NCBI RefSeq assembly: GCF_002043095.1 | Contig: NZ_MVOC01000076.1 | Coordinates: 1 to 64,000 of the forward strand | From: Mycobacterium sp. AT1 | GTDB lineage: Bacteria; Actinomycetota; Actinomycetes; Mycobacteriales; Mycobacteriaceae | DNA length: 64,000 nucleotides | Direction: 5' to 3' | Notes under the pieces: model-generated | Database searches by the model: none | Seen by the model: the letters and a program-made list of their open reading frames with translations, nothing else | Told to the model about the DNA's origin: nothing | Translations under genes and position numbers: made by a program | Shown here: in pieces, positions 24,390 through 33,945 of the stretch | Layout: each line of letters begins with the position of its first letter | Numbering within the stretch: position 1 is the first letter of the stretch

Positions 24390-27300
24390 TCAGCCGAACG
24401 CCTCGTCGATGATCTCCTGCTGCTCGACGGCGTGCACCTTCGACGAGCCCGACGACGGAGCTGACATCGCGCGCCGCGAAATGCGCTTGATGCCGGTCAA
24501 CTTGTCGGGCAGCTGCTCGGGGAGTGCGAGGCCGAACGTCGGCCACGCACCCTGATTGGCCGGCTCTTCCTGCACCCAGAAGAACTGCTCGGCGTTCGGG
24601 TACTCGTCGAGCGTGGCCCGCAGCCGTCGCTTGGCCAGTGGGTAGAGCTGCTCGATGCGGACGATGCCGATGTCCTCGCGGCCGTCCTTCGCCTTGCGGG
24701 CGGCCAGGTCGTAGTAGATCTTGCCGCTGGTCAGCAGGATCCGCTTCACCTTCGAACGGTCACCGTCACCGTCGGTGTACGTCGGCTCCTCCATCACCGA
24801 GCGGAACTTCTGCTCGGTGAAGTCGCGGATGTCGCTGACGGCTTCCTTCTTGCGCAGCATCGACTTCGGGGTGAAGACGATCAGCGGCCGGTGAATTCCG
24901 TCAAGGGCATGCCTGCGCAACAGGTGGAAGTAGTTGGCAGGCGTCGACGGCATCGCGACGGTCATCGACCCCTCGGCGCACACCTGCAGGAATCGCTCGA
25001 TGCGACCCGACGTGTGGTCAGGGCCCTGGCCTTCGTGGCCGTGCGGCAGCAGCAGTACGACGTCGGACAGCTGGCCCCACTTGGCCTCACCGGAGCTGAT
25101 GAACTCGTCGATGATGGACTGGGCGCCGTTGACGAAGTCGCCGAACTGCGCCTCCCACAACACCATTGCGTCGGGGTTGCCGACGGAGTAGCCGTACTCG
25201 AAGCCCACGGCGGCGTACTCCGACAGTGCCGAGTCGTAGACCATGAACCGGCCGCCGGTTGGCGCGCCCTCCTCGTCGAGCGTCAGCAGGTCGATGGGGG
25301 TGAACTCGGCACCGGTCTTGCGGTCGATGATCACCGCGTGCCGCTGGGTGAACGTGCCGCGACGGGTGTCCTGACCGGTGAGCCGGATCAGCTTGCCCTC
25401 CGACAGCAGGGATCCCAGCGCCAGCAGCTCGCCGAAGGCCCAGTCGATCTTGCCCTCGTATGCCATCTCGCGGCGCTTGTCCAGAACGGGCTTGACGCGC
25501 GGGTGCACCGTGAAGCCCTCCGGCACCGCCAGATGCGCGTCGCCGATCCTGGCGAGCAGCGACTTGTCAACGGCGGTACTGAGTTTCGCGGGCAGCTGCT
25601 GGTCGGCTTCGACCGACTCGCTGGGCTCGATGTCGTGCTTCTCGAGGTCGCGGACCTCGTTGAAGACGCGCTCGAGTTGACCCTGGTAGTCCCGCAGCGC
25701 GTCCTCGGCCTCCTTGATGGAGATGTCGCCGCGGCCGATGAGCGCTTCGGTGTAGGTCTTGCGGACGCCACGCTTGGTGTCGATGACGTCGTACATGCCC
25801 GGCTGCGTCATCGACGGGTCGTCACCCTCGTTGTGCCCGCGGCGGCGGTAGCACAGCATGTCGATGATGACGTCCTTGTTGAACTTCTGCCGGAAGTCCA
25901 CCGCGAGCCGCGCCACCCAGGACGCGGCCTCGGGGTCGTCGCCGTTGACGTGGAAGATCGGCGCTCCCACCATCTTTGCGACGTCGGTGCAGTACTCCGA
26001 GGAACGGGAGTCCAACGGCGAGGTGGTGAAGCCGATCTGGTTGTTCACGATGATGTGGATGGTGCCGCCGGTGCGGTACCCACGCAGCAGCGCGAGGTTC
26101 AGCGTCTCGGCGACGACGCCCTGCCCGGCGAAGGCCGCGTCGCCGTGCAGCATCAGCGGTACGACCGAGAAGCTCTCGGTTCCCTTCTCGGCGTCAACCA
26201 GGTCCTGCTTGGCCCGGACCAGTCCCTCGAGCACCGGGTCGACGGCCTCGAGGTGCGACGGGTTGGCCACCAGCGAGACGTCGATGTCGTTGTCGCCGAA
26301 CATCTGCAGGTAGTTGCCTGTCGCGCCGAGGTGGTACTTCACGTCGCCCGAGCCGTGCGCCTGGCTGGGGTTCAGGTTGCCCTCGAACTCCGAGAAGATC
26401 TGCGACGCAGGCTTGCCGACGATGTTGGCCAGCACGTTGAGCCGGCCACGGTGCGGCATGCCGATGACGACCTCGTCGAGGTTGTGTTCGGCCGCCTGGT
26501 CGAGAACGGCGTCCATCATCGGGATGACGGTCTCGGCGCCCTCCAGTGAGAAGCGCTTCTGCCCAACGTACTTCGTCTGCAGGAACGTCTCGAACGCCTC
26601 GGCGGCGTTGAGCTTGCTCAGGATGTACTTCTGCTCGGCGACGGTGAACTTGTCGTGCTTGACCTCGACGCGTTCCTGAATCCACTTCTGCTGCTCGGGT
26701 TCCAGGATGTGGGTGTACTCCACGCCGACGTGGCGGCAGTACGCGTCACGCAGCACCGACAGGACGTCACGCAGCTTCTTGTATTCCTTGCCGGCGAAGC
26801 CGTCGACCTTGAACACCCGGTCCAGGTCCCACAGCGTCAGCCCATGGGTGAGGACGTCGAGATCGGGATGGCTGCGGAAGCGCGTCTTGTCGAGTCGCAG
26901 GGGGTCGATGTCGGCCATCAGATGGCCGCGATTGCGGTATGCCGCAATCAGTTCGATGATCCGCGCGTTCTTGTCGAAGATCGAGTCCGGGTTGTCGGTG
27001 CGCCACCGGACGGGCTCGTACGGGATGCCCAACTCGCGGAAGATCTCGTCGTAGAAGTCGTCGGAGAGCAGCAGGTTGTGGATGGTGCGCAGGAAGTCGC
27101 CTGACTCGGCGCCCTGAATGATGCGGTGGTCGTAGGTCGAGGTGAGGGTGATCAGCTTGCCGAGACCCATCTCGGCGATCCGCTCCTCGCTGGCGCCCTG
27201 GAACTCGGCCGGGTACTCCATCGCGCCGGCGCCGACGATCGTGCCCTGCCCGCTCATCAGCCGCGGCACGGAGTGCACGGTGCCGATGGTGCCGGGGTTG

Positions 27301-28121
27301 GTCAACGAGATGGTGACGCCCGAGAAGTCCTCCGCGGTGAGCTTGCCGTCGCGCGCCCGGCGCACGATGTCCTCGTAGGCGGCGATGAACTGCCCGAAAC
27401 GCATTGTCTCGCAACGCTTGATGGCGGCGACGACGAGCTGGCGACCGTTCTTGGTCTGCAGATCGATGGCGAGGCCCAGATTGGTGTGCGCGGGCGTGAC
27501 CACGTTCGGCTTGCCGTCCACCTCGGCGAAGTGCCGGTTCATGTTCGGGAAGCTCTTGAGGGCTTGGACGATCGCGTAACCCAGCAGATGGGTGAAGCTG
27601 ATCTTGCCGCCGCGGGTGCGCTTGAGGTGGTTGTTGATGACGACTCGGTTGTCGATCATCACCTTCGCCGGGATGGCCCGCACGCTGGTGGCGGTCGGCA
27701 CGCCCAACGAGGCGTTCATGTTCTTCACGACGGCAGCGGACGCGCCGCGGAGAATCGACACTTCGTCCTCGTCGGAGGATTTTGCGGGCTCGGTCTTGGA
27801 GTCTGTCTTGGACTCGGTCTTCACGGGTTCGGCCTTCGGCTTCGGCTCGGTCTTGGTCTCGGCCTTGGGCTTCGACTCTGGCGTGGTTTCGGCCTTCGCA
27901 GGCGCGGCCTTCGCGGCGGCGGGCTCTGCCTTCAACGGCGCCTCGGCCTTGCCGTTAGCGGTCGACGGCGGCGCGCTCGCCTCGGTCGACGGCTCCGGGG
28001 AGTAGTCGACCAGAAACTCGTGCCAACTCGAATCGACCGACGAGGGATCCTCGCGAAACTTGCGATACATCTCCTCGACAAGCCATTCGTTCTGTCCAAA
28101 TGGTGAAGGTGAACTGCTCAC
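24390..28121 (-). CDS. kgd: Multifunctional 2-oxoglutarate decarboxylase/dehydrogenase Kgd
   Basis: A 1243-residue fusion typical of actinobacteria. Residues 1-41 are the conserved N-terminal segment (FGQNEWLVEEMYRKF). An Ala/Lys/Glu-rich linker spans about 42-118. An E2-like succinyltransferase domain (about 125-350) has the active-site His in TYDHRIIQGAESG, and a thiamine-dependent E1 domain fills the rest (PHRGRLNVLAN, GDAAFAGQG, HVNGDDPEA). It decarboxylates 2-oxoglutarate in the TCA cycle and is inhibited by unphosphorylated GarA in mycobacteria. The lipoyl domain is missing, as expected. The start is a GTG at 28121 with only a weak upstream site. The relE/relB-type genes found downstream in M. 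tuberculosis are absent here. Confidence 0.95.
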   Translation of the reverse strand: MSSSPSPFGQNEWLVEEMYRKFREDPSSVDSSWHEFLVDYSPEPSTEASAPPSTANGKAEAPLKAEPAAAKAAPAKAETTPESKPKAETKTEPKPKAEPVKTESKTDSKTEPAKSSDEDEVSILRGASAAVVKNMNASLGVPTATSVRAIPAKVMIDNRVVINNHLKRTRGGKISFTHLLGYAIVQALKSFPNMNRHFAEVDGKPNVVTPAHTNLGLAIDLQTKNGRQLVVAAIKRCETMRFGQFIAAYEDIVRRARDGKLTAEDFSGVTISLTNPGTIGTVHSVPRLMSGQGTIVGAGAMEYPAEFQGASEERIAEMGLGKLITLTSTYDHRIIQGAESGDFLRTIHNLLLSDDFYDEIFRELGIPYEPVRWRTDNPDSIFDKNARIIELIAAYRNRGHLMADIDPLRLDKTRFRSHPDLDVLTHGLTLWDLDRVFKVDGFAGKEYKKLRDVLSVLRDAYCRHVGVEYTHILEPEQQKWIQERVEVKHDKFTVAEQKYILSKLNAAEAFETFLQTKYVGQKRFSLEGAETVIPMMDAVLDQAAEHNLDEVVIGMPHRGRLNVLANIVGKPASQIFSEFEGNLNPSQAHGSGDVKYHLGATGNYLQMFGDNDIDVSLVANPSHLEAVDPVLEGLVRAKQDLVDAEKGTESFSVVPLMLHGDAAFAGQGVVAETLNLALLRGYRTGGTIHIIVNNQIGFTTSPLDSRSSEYCTDVAKMVGAPIFHVNGDDPEAASWVARLAVDFRQKFNKDVIIDMLCYRRRGHNEGDDPSMTQPGMYDVIDTKRGVRKTYTEALIGRGDISIKEAEDALRDYQGQLERVFNEVRDLEKHDIEPSESVEADQQLPAKLSTAVDKSLLARIGDAHLAVPEGFTVHPRVKPVLDKRREMAYEGKIDWAFGELLALGSLLSEGKLIRLTGQDTRRGTFTQRHAVIIDRKTGAEFTPIDLLTLDEEGAPTGGRFMVYDSALSEYAAVGFEYGYSVGNPDAMVLWEAQFGDFVNGAQSIIDEFISSGEAKWGQLSDVVLLLPHGHEGQGPDHTSGRIERFLQVCAEGSMTVAMPSTPANYFHLLRRHALDGIHRPLIVFTPKSMLRKKEAVSDIRDFTEQKFRSVMEEPTYTDGDGDRSKVKRILLTSGKIYYDLAARKAKDGREDIGIVRIEQLYPLAKRRLRATLDEYPNAEQFFWVQEEPANQGAWPTFGLALPEQLPDKLTGIKRISRRAMSAPSSGSSKVHAVEQQEIIDEAFG

Positions 28122-28265
28122 GGCAGCTACTCGCCTCGATTCCTTCTAACTCCGCGGGCGCGCCGTCTGCCGCTCGCTCTCTCGCCGCATAAAGGCTAGC
28201 GCTTCAGCAGCGACCAGTAACGGCCAACGCCCTTAGTTACCTGGAGCCGACGTCGATGGCGGCGT

Positions 28266-28290
28266 GCGCACGTCCCAGTGGGACGCGCGC
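28266..28290 (-). terminator. Hairpin just after the Rv1249c-like stop
   Basis: CGTCCCA and TGGGACG (28271-28277 and 28279-28285) form the top of a stem extended by GCGC/GCGC after one mismatch. The hairpin begins immediately beyond the TAA of the leftward gene, as an intrinsic terminator without a T-tract would. Confidence 0.6.
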
Positions 28291-28291
28291 C

Positions 28292-29035
28292 TTACTGTTC
28301 CAAACCGCGCAGAACGTGCAGCGTCGCAGGCCACCGCGGCGGTGGATTGCCGAACGCGCTCCGCGCATTGGAGACGATCTTCTTTCCCATGGCACGGTTT
28401 CCGACGCCGCCGACCACGGCGCCGATGCCGACCGGTAGCAGCTTGCCGAACGCGATCGCGCCACGCTTCAACGCGTACTTCTTGACGAAGAACTTGAGCA
28501 ACCGGCCGTTGAGCTGCGAGACCGCGGGCAACGGCAACGACGCTGCCCCGTCGGCCAGCCAGCCACCGCCGGTGCGACCCGTTCCGATGAGGTCGGCAAC
28601 GGCGCGCTTGCCGTCCTCGCCGACCAGCACCGCGAGCACCAGCGCGCGCCGACGCTCGCGATGGGCGGCAGGAATGCCGTGGACCTCCGCGACGGCGAGC
28701 ACGAACACCGCCGTCGCCTCGAGGAACACCACGGTCTCACCGGCGACCGCGGACATGGCCACCAGCGTGCCGATCCCTGGGAACGCCGCCGCCGAGCCGA
28801 CGGCCGCGCCGCTCGCCATCACCGCAGCGAGATAGTGGTTCTCCAGCTTGCCGATGATCTCGGCGGGGGAGGCACCGGGATTGTGCTCGCGCAGCCGGTC
28901 GACGTAGGCCTTCACGGCCGGGGCCTGGACTCGGGCGCCGCGTTCGATGATCTGGGACAGTGCCCGCGCCGCGACGCTTGGATCGTCGTCGAGCTTGGCG
29001 GGCACCTGACTCTTGGCACCGGAGCGAGCGCTCAT
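28292..29035 (-). CDS. Membrane protein of unknown function (Rv1249c-like)
   Basis: A 247-residue protein. The N-terminal 65 residues are soluble and contain a helical AEIIGKLENHYLAAVMASGAA segment. Gly/Ala-rich hydrophobic stretches follow (about 66-90 and 95-117, with AAFPGIGTLVAMSAVAGE), and a third near 200-225 (GKLLPVGIGAVVGGVGN). I do not recognise a catalytic motif. The arrangement somewhat recalls EcsC-type membrane-associated proteins, but this is weak. The ATG at 29035 was preferred to an upstream in-frame start. It is upstream of kgd in the same direction, but a hairpin separates them. Confidence 0.75.
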   Translation of the reverse strand: MSARSGAKSQVPAKLDDDPSVAARALSQIIERGARVQAPAVKAYVDRLREHNPGASPAEIIGKLENHYLAAVMASGAAVGSAAAFPGIGTLVAMSAVAGETVVFLEATAVFVLAVAEVHGIPAAHRERRRALVLAVLVGEDGKRAVADLIGTGRTGGGWLADGAASLPLPAVSQLNGRLLKFFVKKYALKRGAIAFGKLLPVGIGAVVGGVGNRAMGKKIVSNARSAFGNPPPRWPATLHVLRGLEQ

Positions 29036-29188
29036 GGTTTGGGCCTCCCCGTTTGCGGACTGGCTCGTCAAGGCTAGTCCGTCGTTCTGCCACTCCAACG
29101 TACTGCGGGGCGCCGAAGTGCCCGGCGGTGACGGCGGTCACCGTTCGCTCAGGGAAGAAAACGCTCGTAACCCTTGCTAAACAGTTTC

Positions 29189-30481
29189 ATGGCAGCATCT
29201 GGATACGTGGACCTCGAGAACGCTGCACCCAACCAGGCTGGGGTGGCTGGTGGGACGAAGGTGCCGAGCAACGCCCGGATGATCGTCGTGCTCGGTCTTC
29301 TGGTCGCCCTCGGCCCCCTGACGATCGACATGTACCTGCCGGCGTTGCCGCAGATCGCCGACGACTATGCGGTGTCGTCGTCGGTGGTACAGCTGACGCT
29401 GACCGGCACCCTGGCCGGTCTGGCCATCGGCCAGCTGATCATCGGTCCGCTGTCCGATTCGTTGGGCCGCCGCCGTCCGCTGATGGCCGGAATCGTGCTT
29501 CACATGCTGGCGTCGCTGCTGTGCCTCGTCGCGCCGAACATCGTCGTCCTCGGCATTGCGCGGAGTCTGCAGGGCGTCGGAGCGGCGGCGACCATGGTGG
29601 TCGCACTCGCCATCGTCGGCGACCTCTTCACCGACTCCACGGCGGCAACCGTGATGTCGCGGCTGATGCTGGTGCTCGGCGTCGCCCCGGTGATCGCGCC
29701 GTCGCTTGGCGCGGCCGTTCTGCTGCGCTTCTCCTGGCACTGGGTCTTTGCGGTGCTCGTGGTGCTCGCCGGTTTGCTGCTGCTGCTCGCCGCCCTCGCG
29801 CTCCCCGAGACGTTGCAGGTGTCACATCGCAGACCGCTGCGCATCCGCGGAATCCTCGGCACCTACGGCGAACTGCTGCGAGACCGGCGTTTCGTCATCC
29901 TGGTGCTGGTGGCGGCGCTCGGGATGTCGGGCCTGTTCGCCTACATCGCCGGCGCGTCGTTCGTGCTGCAGGGCCGCCACGGCCTCGACCAGCAGGCGTT
30001 CGCGTTGGTGTTCGGTGCAGGCGCCGTCGCGTTGATCGGAGCGACGCAGTTCAACGTCGTGCTGTTGCGCCGCTTCACGCCGCAGACCATCACCGTCTGG
30101 GCCCTTGCGGCCTCGGTGGTCGCGGGGGTGGTGTTCGTCGCGCTGGCCGCAACGGGCGTCGGCGGAATCTACGCCTTCGTGCTGCCCGTGTGGGCGATCC
30201 TGGCCGCGATGGGCTTCGTCATCCCCAACGCACCTGCGGTGGCCCTTTCGCGGCATCCCGATGCGGCAGGCACCGCGGCGGCGCTGTTGGGCGCCGGTCA
30301 GTTCGGCCTCGGTGCGGCCGTCGCGCCGTTGGTCGGCGTGCTCGGCAACGACGAACTCGCCCTTGCCGCGGTCATGACGGTCGGCTCGGTCATCGCGCTG
30401 CTGGCGCTGCTCGCCGTGGGGTCGACGGCCCCTATCCAGGGCGACGCGCTGCCCGCGGGCGCCGTGCCCGACGCGGCGTGA
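29189..30481 (+). CDS. Bcr/CflA-type MFS drug efflux pump
   Basis: A 430-residue MFS transporter with 12 membrane segments. The DHA1/Bcr-CflA signature is visible: GPLTIDMYLPALPQIADDYAVS in helix 1, then the motif A loop GPLSDSLGRRRPLMAG. It is expected to export small drugs by proton antiport. The start is uncertain: ATG 29189 is given, but TTG 29174 and GTG 29207 are in frame and no clear ribosome-binding site separates them. I know of no equivalent at this place in M. tuberculosis. The next gene, 132 bp downstream, is a second, unrelated MFS pump. Confidence 0.88.
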   Translation: MAASGYVDLENAAPNQAGVAGGTKVPSNARMIVVLGLLVALGPLTIDMYLPALPQIADDYAVSSSVVQLTLTGTLAGLAIGQLIIGPLSDSLGRRRPLMAGIVLHMLASLLCLVAPNIVVLGIARSLQGVGAAATMVVALAIVGDLFTDSTAATVMSRLMLVLGVAPVIAPSLGAAVLLRFSWHWVFAVLVVLAGLLLLLAALALPETLQVSHRRPLRIRGILGTYGELLRDRRFVILVLVAALGMSGLFAYIAGASFVLQGRHGLDQQAFALVFGAGAVALIGATQFNVVLLRRFTPQTITVWALAASVVAGVVFVALAATGVGGIYAFVLPVWAILAAMGFVIPNAPAVALSRHPDAAGTAAALLGAGQFGLGAAVAPLVGVLGNDELALAAVMTVGSVIALLALLAVGSTAPIQGDALPAGAVPDAA

Positions 30482-30613
30482 CCCCGACTTGTCGCCGGTC
30501 CTGCTGATCCGTAGCGTCGGCTCTCCAGCTTCGCAACGCTTGGTCGAGTAGATGCCGCAGACACTGACATTCACGCTGACGCCCCACGCCGTCACGGCGA
30601 TCGAGGGACGGCG

Positions 30614-32584
30614 ATGACGGCGGCGCTGCAGTTGCTTCGGCCCCGCACCGACAACCCGTGGAACGCGCTGTGGGCGCTGCTCGTCGGGTTCTTCATGATC
30701 CTGCTCGACGCCACCATCGTCTCCGTTGCCAATCCGTCGATCATGGATGCGCTGCACGCCGACTACGACGCGGTGATCTGGGTGACCAGCGCCTACCTGC
30801 TTGCCTACGCGGTGCCGCTTCTGCTCGCGGGCCGGCTCGGCGACCGGTTCGGGCCGCGCAACCTCTATCTGGCCGGGTTGGCGGTGTTCACCGCCGCGTC
30901 GCTGTGGTGTGGGTTGGCAGGCAGCATCGAGGTGCTGGTCGCCGCGCGCGTCGTGCAGGGCGTCGGTGCGGCGCTGCTGACACCGCAGACACTCTCGACG
31001 ATCACCAGGGTCTTCCCGCCGGAGCGTCGGGGTGTCGCGCTCAGCGTGTGGGGCGCCACCGCGGGCGTGGCGACGCTGGTGGGGCCGCTGGCCGGAGGCG
31101 TGCTGGTCGACGGCCTCGGCTGGCAGTGGATCTTCATCGTGAACGTGCCGATCGGTGTCGTCGGTCTGGTCCTCGCGCTGATCTTCGTCCCGGTCCTGCC
31201 GACTGAGAAGCACGGGTACGACGTGATCGGCGTCCTGTTCTCCGGCGTAGGCCTGTTCCTCATCGTGTTCGCGCTGCAGGAGGGCCAGTCGCACGATTGG
31301 GCGCCGTGGATCTGGGGCACGCTGGTGGCTGGCATCGTCGCGATGGGGGCGTTCGTCTACTGGCAGGCGGTCCAGACCGGAGAGCCGCTGATACCGCTGA
31401 GGATCTTCCGGGACAACGACTTCAGCCTGTCCAACCTCGGCATCGCCGTCATCGGCTTCGCGGTCACGGCGATGATCGTGCCGGTCATGTTCTACGCCCA
31501 GGCCGTCTGTGGGCTCTCACCAACCCGGTCGGCGTTGCTCACGGCGCCGATGGCGGTCATGTCGGGTGTGCTGGCGCCCTTCGTCGGCAAACTCGTCGAC
31601 CGGTCCCATCCGCGCCCCCTCATCGGTTTCGGCTTCTCCGCCGTGGCCATCGCGCTGACCTGGCTGTCGTTCGAGATGACGCCGACGACACCGATCTGGC
31701 GTCTGGTGTTGCCGCTGGTCCTCATGGGCGTCGGGATGGCGTTCATCTGGTCCCCGCTGGCGGCCACCGCGACCCGCAACCTGCCGCCCCGGCTGGCGGG
31801 CGCCGGTTCCGGTGTCTACAACACCACTCGGCAGGTGGGCAGCGTGCTGGGCAGTGCGGGCATCGCCGCGCTGATGACGTCGCAGATCAGCGCGGCGATG
31901 CCCGCGCAGTCCGATCCGGCGGTCGGGGAGACCGCCGTGACCGAGTTGCCGAGCTTCCTGCACGAGCCGTTCGCCGAGGCGCTGTCGCGGTCGCTGCTGC
32001 TGCCCGCGTTCGTCGCGCTGTTCGGCGTCATCGCGGCGCTGTTCCTCCGGGGCTTCGGGGACGGCTCGGCCCTTGAGGACCGACCGGTCACCCCCGCCCT
32101 CCCGGTCGAACCCGACTACTTTCCCGACGACGACGACTACTTCGAGTACACGGTCGACTGGTCCCCTGCAGACGACTTTTCGGCAGACGACGAAGAGTAC
32201 GAGGAGTGGGACGATCCGCACCGCGCCGAGCAGTGGCGTGCCGACGAGAGCGTCACCTCGCCGCTTGCCGTCCACCCCGTCCAAGACCCCGACCCCGACA
32301 CCGTGCCCGAACTGATCACCGTCGACGAGCCGTACCGAACCCCGCAGCCCATTCCCGCCCGCAACGGACATGCCCCGTGGCGCAACCTGCTCGACGACCA
32401 GCTCGACGGATCCGTCGGCGCTGATCCCGGGCCGGACCCGATTGGTCTCGCCCACAACGGGTTTCACGTACCCAGTGAAGCGGCCGTGCAGGTTCGGTCA
32501 GCCGGCAGACACTCCCGTCGGGAGGTGCCGCCGGACGACGACGCGGGAACCTACGGCAAGCACTCGATGCGGTTCCGCGACTGA
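30614..32584 (+). CDS. EmrB/QacA-type MFS exporter with long acidic tail (Rv1250-like)
   Basis: A 656-residue protein. The first ~485 residues are a 14-segment DHA2 MFS transporter: FMILLDATIVSVANPSI in helix 1, motif A GRLGDRFGPRNLY, motif C-like WGATAGVATLVGPLAGG. The remaining ~170 residues are hydrophilic and strongly acidic, with EEYEEWDDPH and YFPDDDDYFEYT-type stretches, a tail not needed for transport. The ATG follows GAGGGACGG. Proton-driven export of amphiphilic drugs or envelope precursors is likely. The 3' end overlaps the convergent FAD oxidase by 34 bp. Confidence 0.9.
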   Translation: MTAALQLLRPRTDNPWNALWALLVGFFMILLDATIVSVANPSIMDALHADYDAVIWVTSAYLLAYAVPLLLAGRLGDRFGPRNLYLAGLAVFTAASLWCGLAGSIEVLVAARVVQGVGAALLTPQTLSTITRVFPPERRGVALSVWGATAGVATLVGPLAGGVLVDGLGWQWIFIVNVPIGVVGLVLALIFVPVLPTEKHGYDVIGVLFSGVGLFLIVFALQEGQSHDWAPWIWGTLVAGIVAMGAFVYWQAVQTGEPLIPLRIFRDNDFSLSNLGIAVIGFAVTAMIVPVMFYAQAVCGLSPTRSALLTAPMAVMSGVLAPFVGKLVDRSHPRPLIGFGFSAVAIALTWLSFEMTPTTPIWRLVLPLVLMGVGMAFIWSPLAATATRNLPPRLAGAGSGVYNTTRQVGSVLGSAGIAALMTSQISAAMPAQSDPAVGETAVTELPSFLHEPFAEALSRSLLLPAFVALFGVIAALFLRGFGDGSALEDRPVTPALPVEPDYFPDDDDYFEYTVDWSPADDFSADDEEYEEWDDPHRAEQWRADESVTSPLAVHPVQDPDPDTVPELITVDEPYRTPQPIPARNGHAPWRNLLDDQLDGSVGADPGPDPIGLAHNGFHVPSEAAVQVRSAGRHSRREVPPDDDAGTYGKHSMRFRD

Positions 32585-33945
32585 CTCGCACCGAAGAGCA
32601 CCGCGGGATTCAGGCGACCGTCCGGGTCGAAGGCCGTCTTGAGCGCGCGCATCGCGGCCACGTCCGCGTCGGTTCGCGACATCGTCAGGTAGTCCCGCTT
32701 CTTGGTGCCGACTCCGTGTTCGCTGCTGACGTTGCCCCGGCTGTCGGCGATCAGCGTCATCATCGCCGAGTACAGGTCCCGCTCGCGGTCGGCGTCGAGA
32801 ACGCAGCGCACCAGGTTCAGGTGCAGGTTGCCCTCGCCGACGTGACCGAACAGCACCGGGATCGCTTCCGGGGCGTGCTCTGAGACCAATGCCGTTGCCG
32901 CCGTGGCGAACTCACTGATCATCGAGAGGGGTAGCGAGACGTCGAACTTCAGTGGGGGACCGTAGACGCCCAGCACGTCGGCGACGGCCTCGCGGACCTG
33001 CCAGAGGCGGAACTGCGTCGCGGCGTCGACTCCGACGGCGGGCTCACCGGCCAGCTCGGCGTCGGAGAGGAGGTCGGCCAACCGCTCGGTGAGGTCGACG
33101 TCGCCCGCGAGCTCGATCAGCAGCTGCCACGCCCCGTCGACCGCGGGACCCACACCGGCGTGCTCGGCGGTCAACGCGCTGGCCCTGGCGTCGACCAGCT
33201 CCAGTGCGGCGATCCCGTCGACGTCGCGGAACTCGCGGCCGACGGCGACCAGTGCGTCCAGGTCGTCGAATCCGGCGATGGCCGTAACCCGTTGTGCGGG
33301 GGTGGGATACAGCCGCAGATCGAGGCTGGTGATCACCCCGAGGGTGCCCTCGGCGCCGATGAAGAGCGACGCCAGGTCGTACCCGGTGTTGTCGCTGCGC
33401 ACCTCGCTGTGGCGGCGCACCACCGACCCGTCGACGAGCGCCACCTCGAGTCCGAGCACCTGTTCACCCATGTTGCCGTAGCGCACGGTGCGCAGACCGC
33501 CCGCGTTCGTCGACGCCATGCCGCCGACCGTCGCCGAGTCGCGGGCGGCGAGGTCGACGCCGAACACCAGGCCCGCCTCGGTCGCGGCGCGTTGGACGGC
33601 ACCGAGGGTGGCGCCTGCGCCCGCGCGGACGCGGCGTTCGACGACGTCGACCTCGCCGACGGCCGAGAGCCTTTCGGTGGACAGCAGCACGTCGTCGTGC
33701 TCGGGCACTGTGCCCGCGACCAGGGACGTCCGGCCGCCCTGCACGGTGACGTACGCGCCCGCGTCCCGACACGCCAGCAGCACCGCGGCGACCTCGTCGT
33801 CGGAACCGGGCCTGACGAGGGCGGCCGCCCTGCCGCGATAGCGCCCGGTGTAGTCGACGCAGCGGCCGGCCAGCACGTCCGGATCGGTGCTGACGTACTT
33901 GGCGCCGACGATCGCCGCGAGCTGGTCGGTCAGGCTGTCACTCAC
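32551..33945 (-). CDS. FAD-linked 2-hydroxyacid oxidase/dehydrogenase, GlcD/D2HGDH type
   Basis: A 464-residue flavoprotein of the FAD_binding_4/FAD-oxidase_C family. The FAD (PCMH) motif is VTVQGGRTSLVAG near 70-82. The metal-binding His motif is FGHVGEGNLHLN, and the EHGVGTKKR motif lies near the C-terminus. Relatives oxidise D-lactate, glycolate or D-2-hydroxyglutarate; the substrate is open. The GTG overlaps the stop of the giant helicase gene (33942-33945), so it is the second gene of that operon. A second, different family member lies at 50130. I know of no counterpart here in M. tuberculosis. Confidence 0.87.
   Translation of the reverse strand: MSDSLTDQLAAIVGAKYVSTDPDVLAGRCVDYTGRYRGRAAALVRPGSDDEVAAVLLACRDAGAYVTVQGGRTSLVAGTVPEHDDVLLSTERLSAVGEVDVVERRVRAGAGATLGAVQRAATEAGLVFGVDLAARDSATVGGMASTNAGGLRTVRYGNMGEQVLGLEVALVDGSVVRRHSEVRSDNTGYDLASLFIGAEGTLGVITSLDLRLYPTPAQRVTAIAGFDDLDALVAVGREFRDVDGIAALELVDARASALTAEHAGVGPAVDGAWQLLIELAGDVDLTERLADLLSDAELAGEPAVGVDAATQFRLWQVREAVADVLGVYGPPLKFDVSLPLSMISEFATAATALVSEHAPEAIPVLFGHVGEGNLHLNLVRCVLDADRERDLYSAMMTLIADSRGNVSSEHGVGTKKRDYLTMSRTDADVAAMRALKTAFDPDGRLNPAVLFGASQSRNRIECLP

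Noticed and set aside
24891..26549. 552-codon open frame on the plus strand inside kgd
   Set aside because: It is an antisense shadow of the strongly conserved kgd E1 domain; its Arg/His/Gly/Val-rich composition has no domain pattern.
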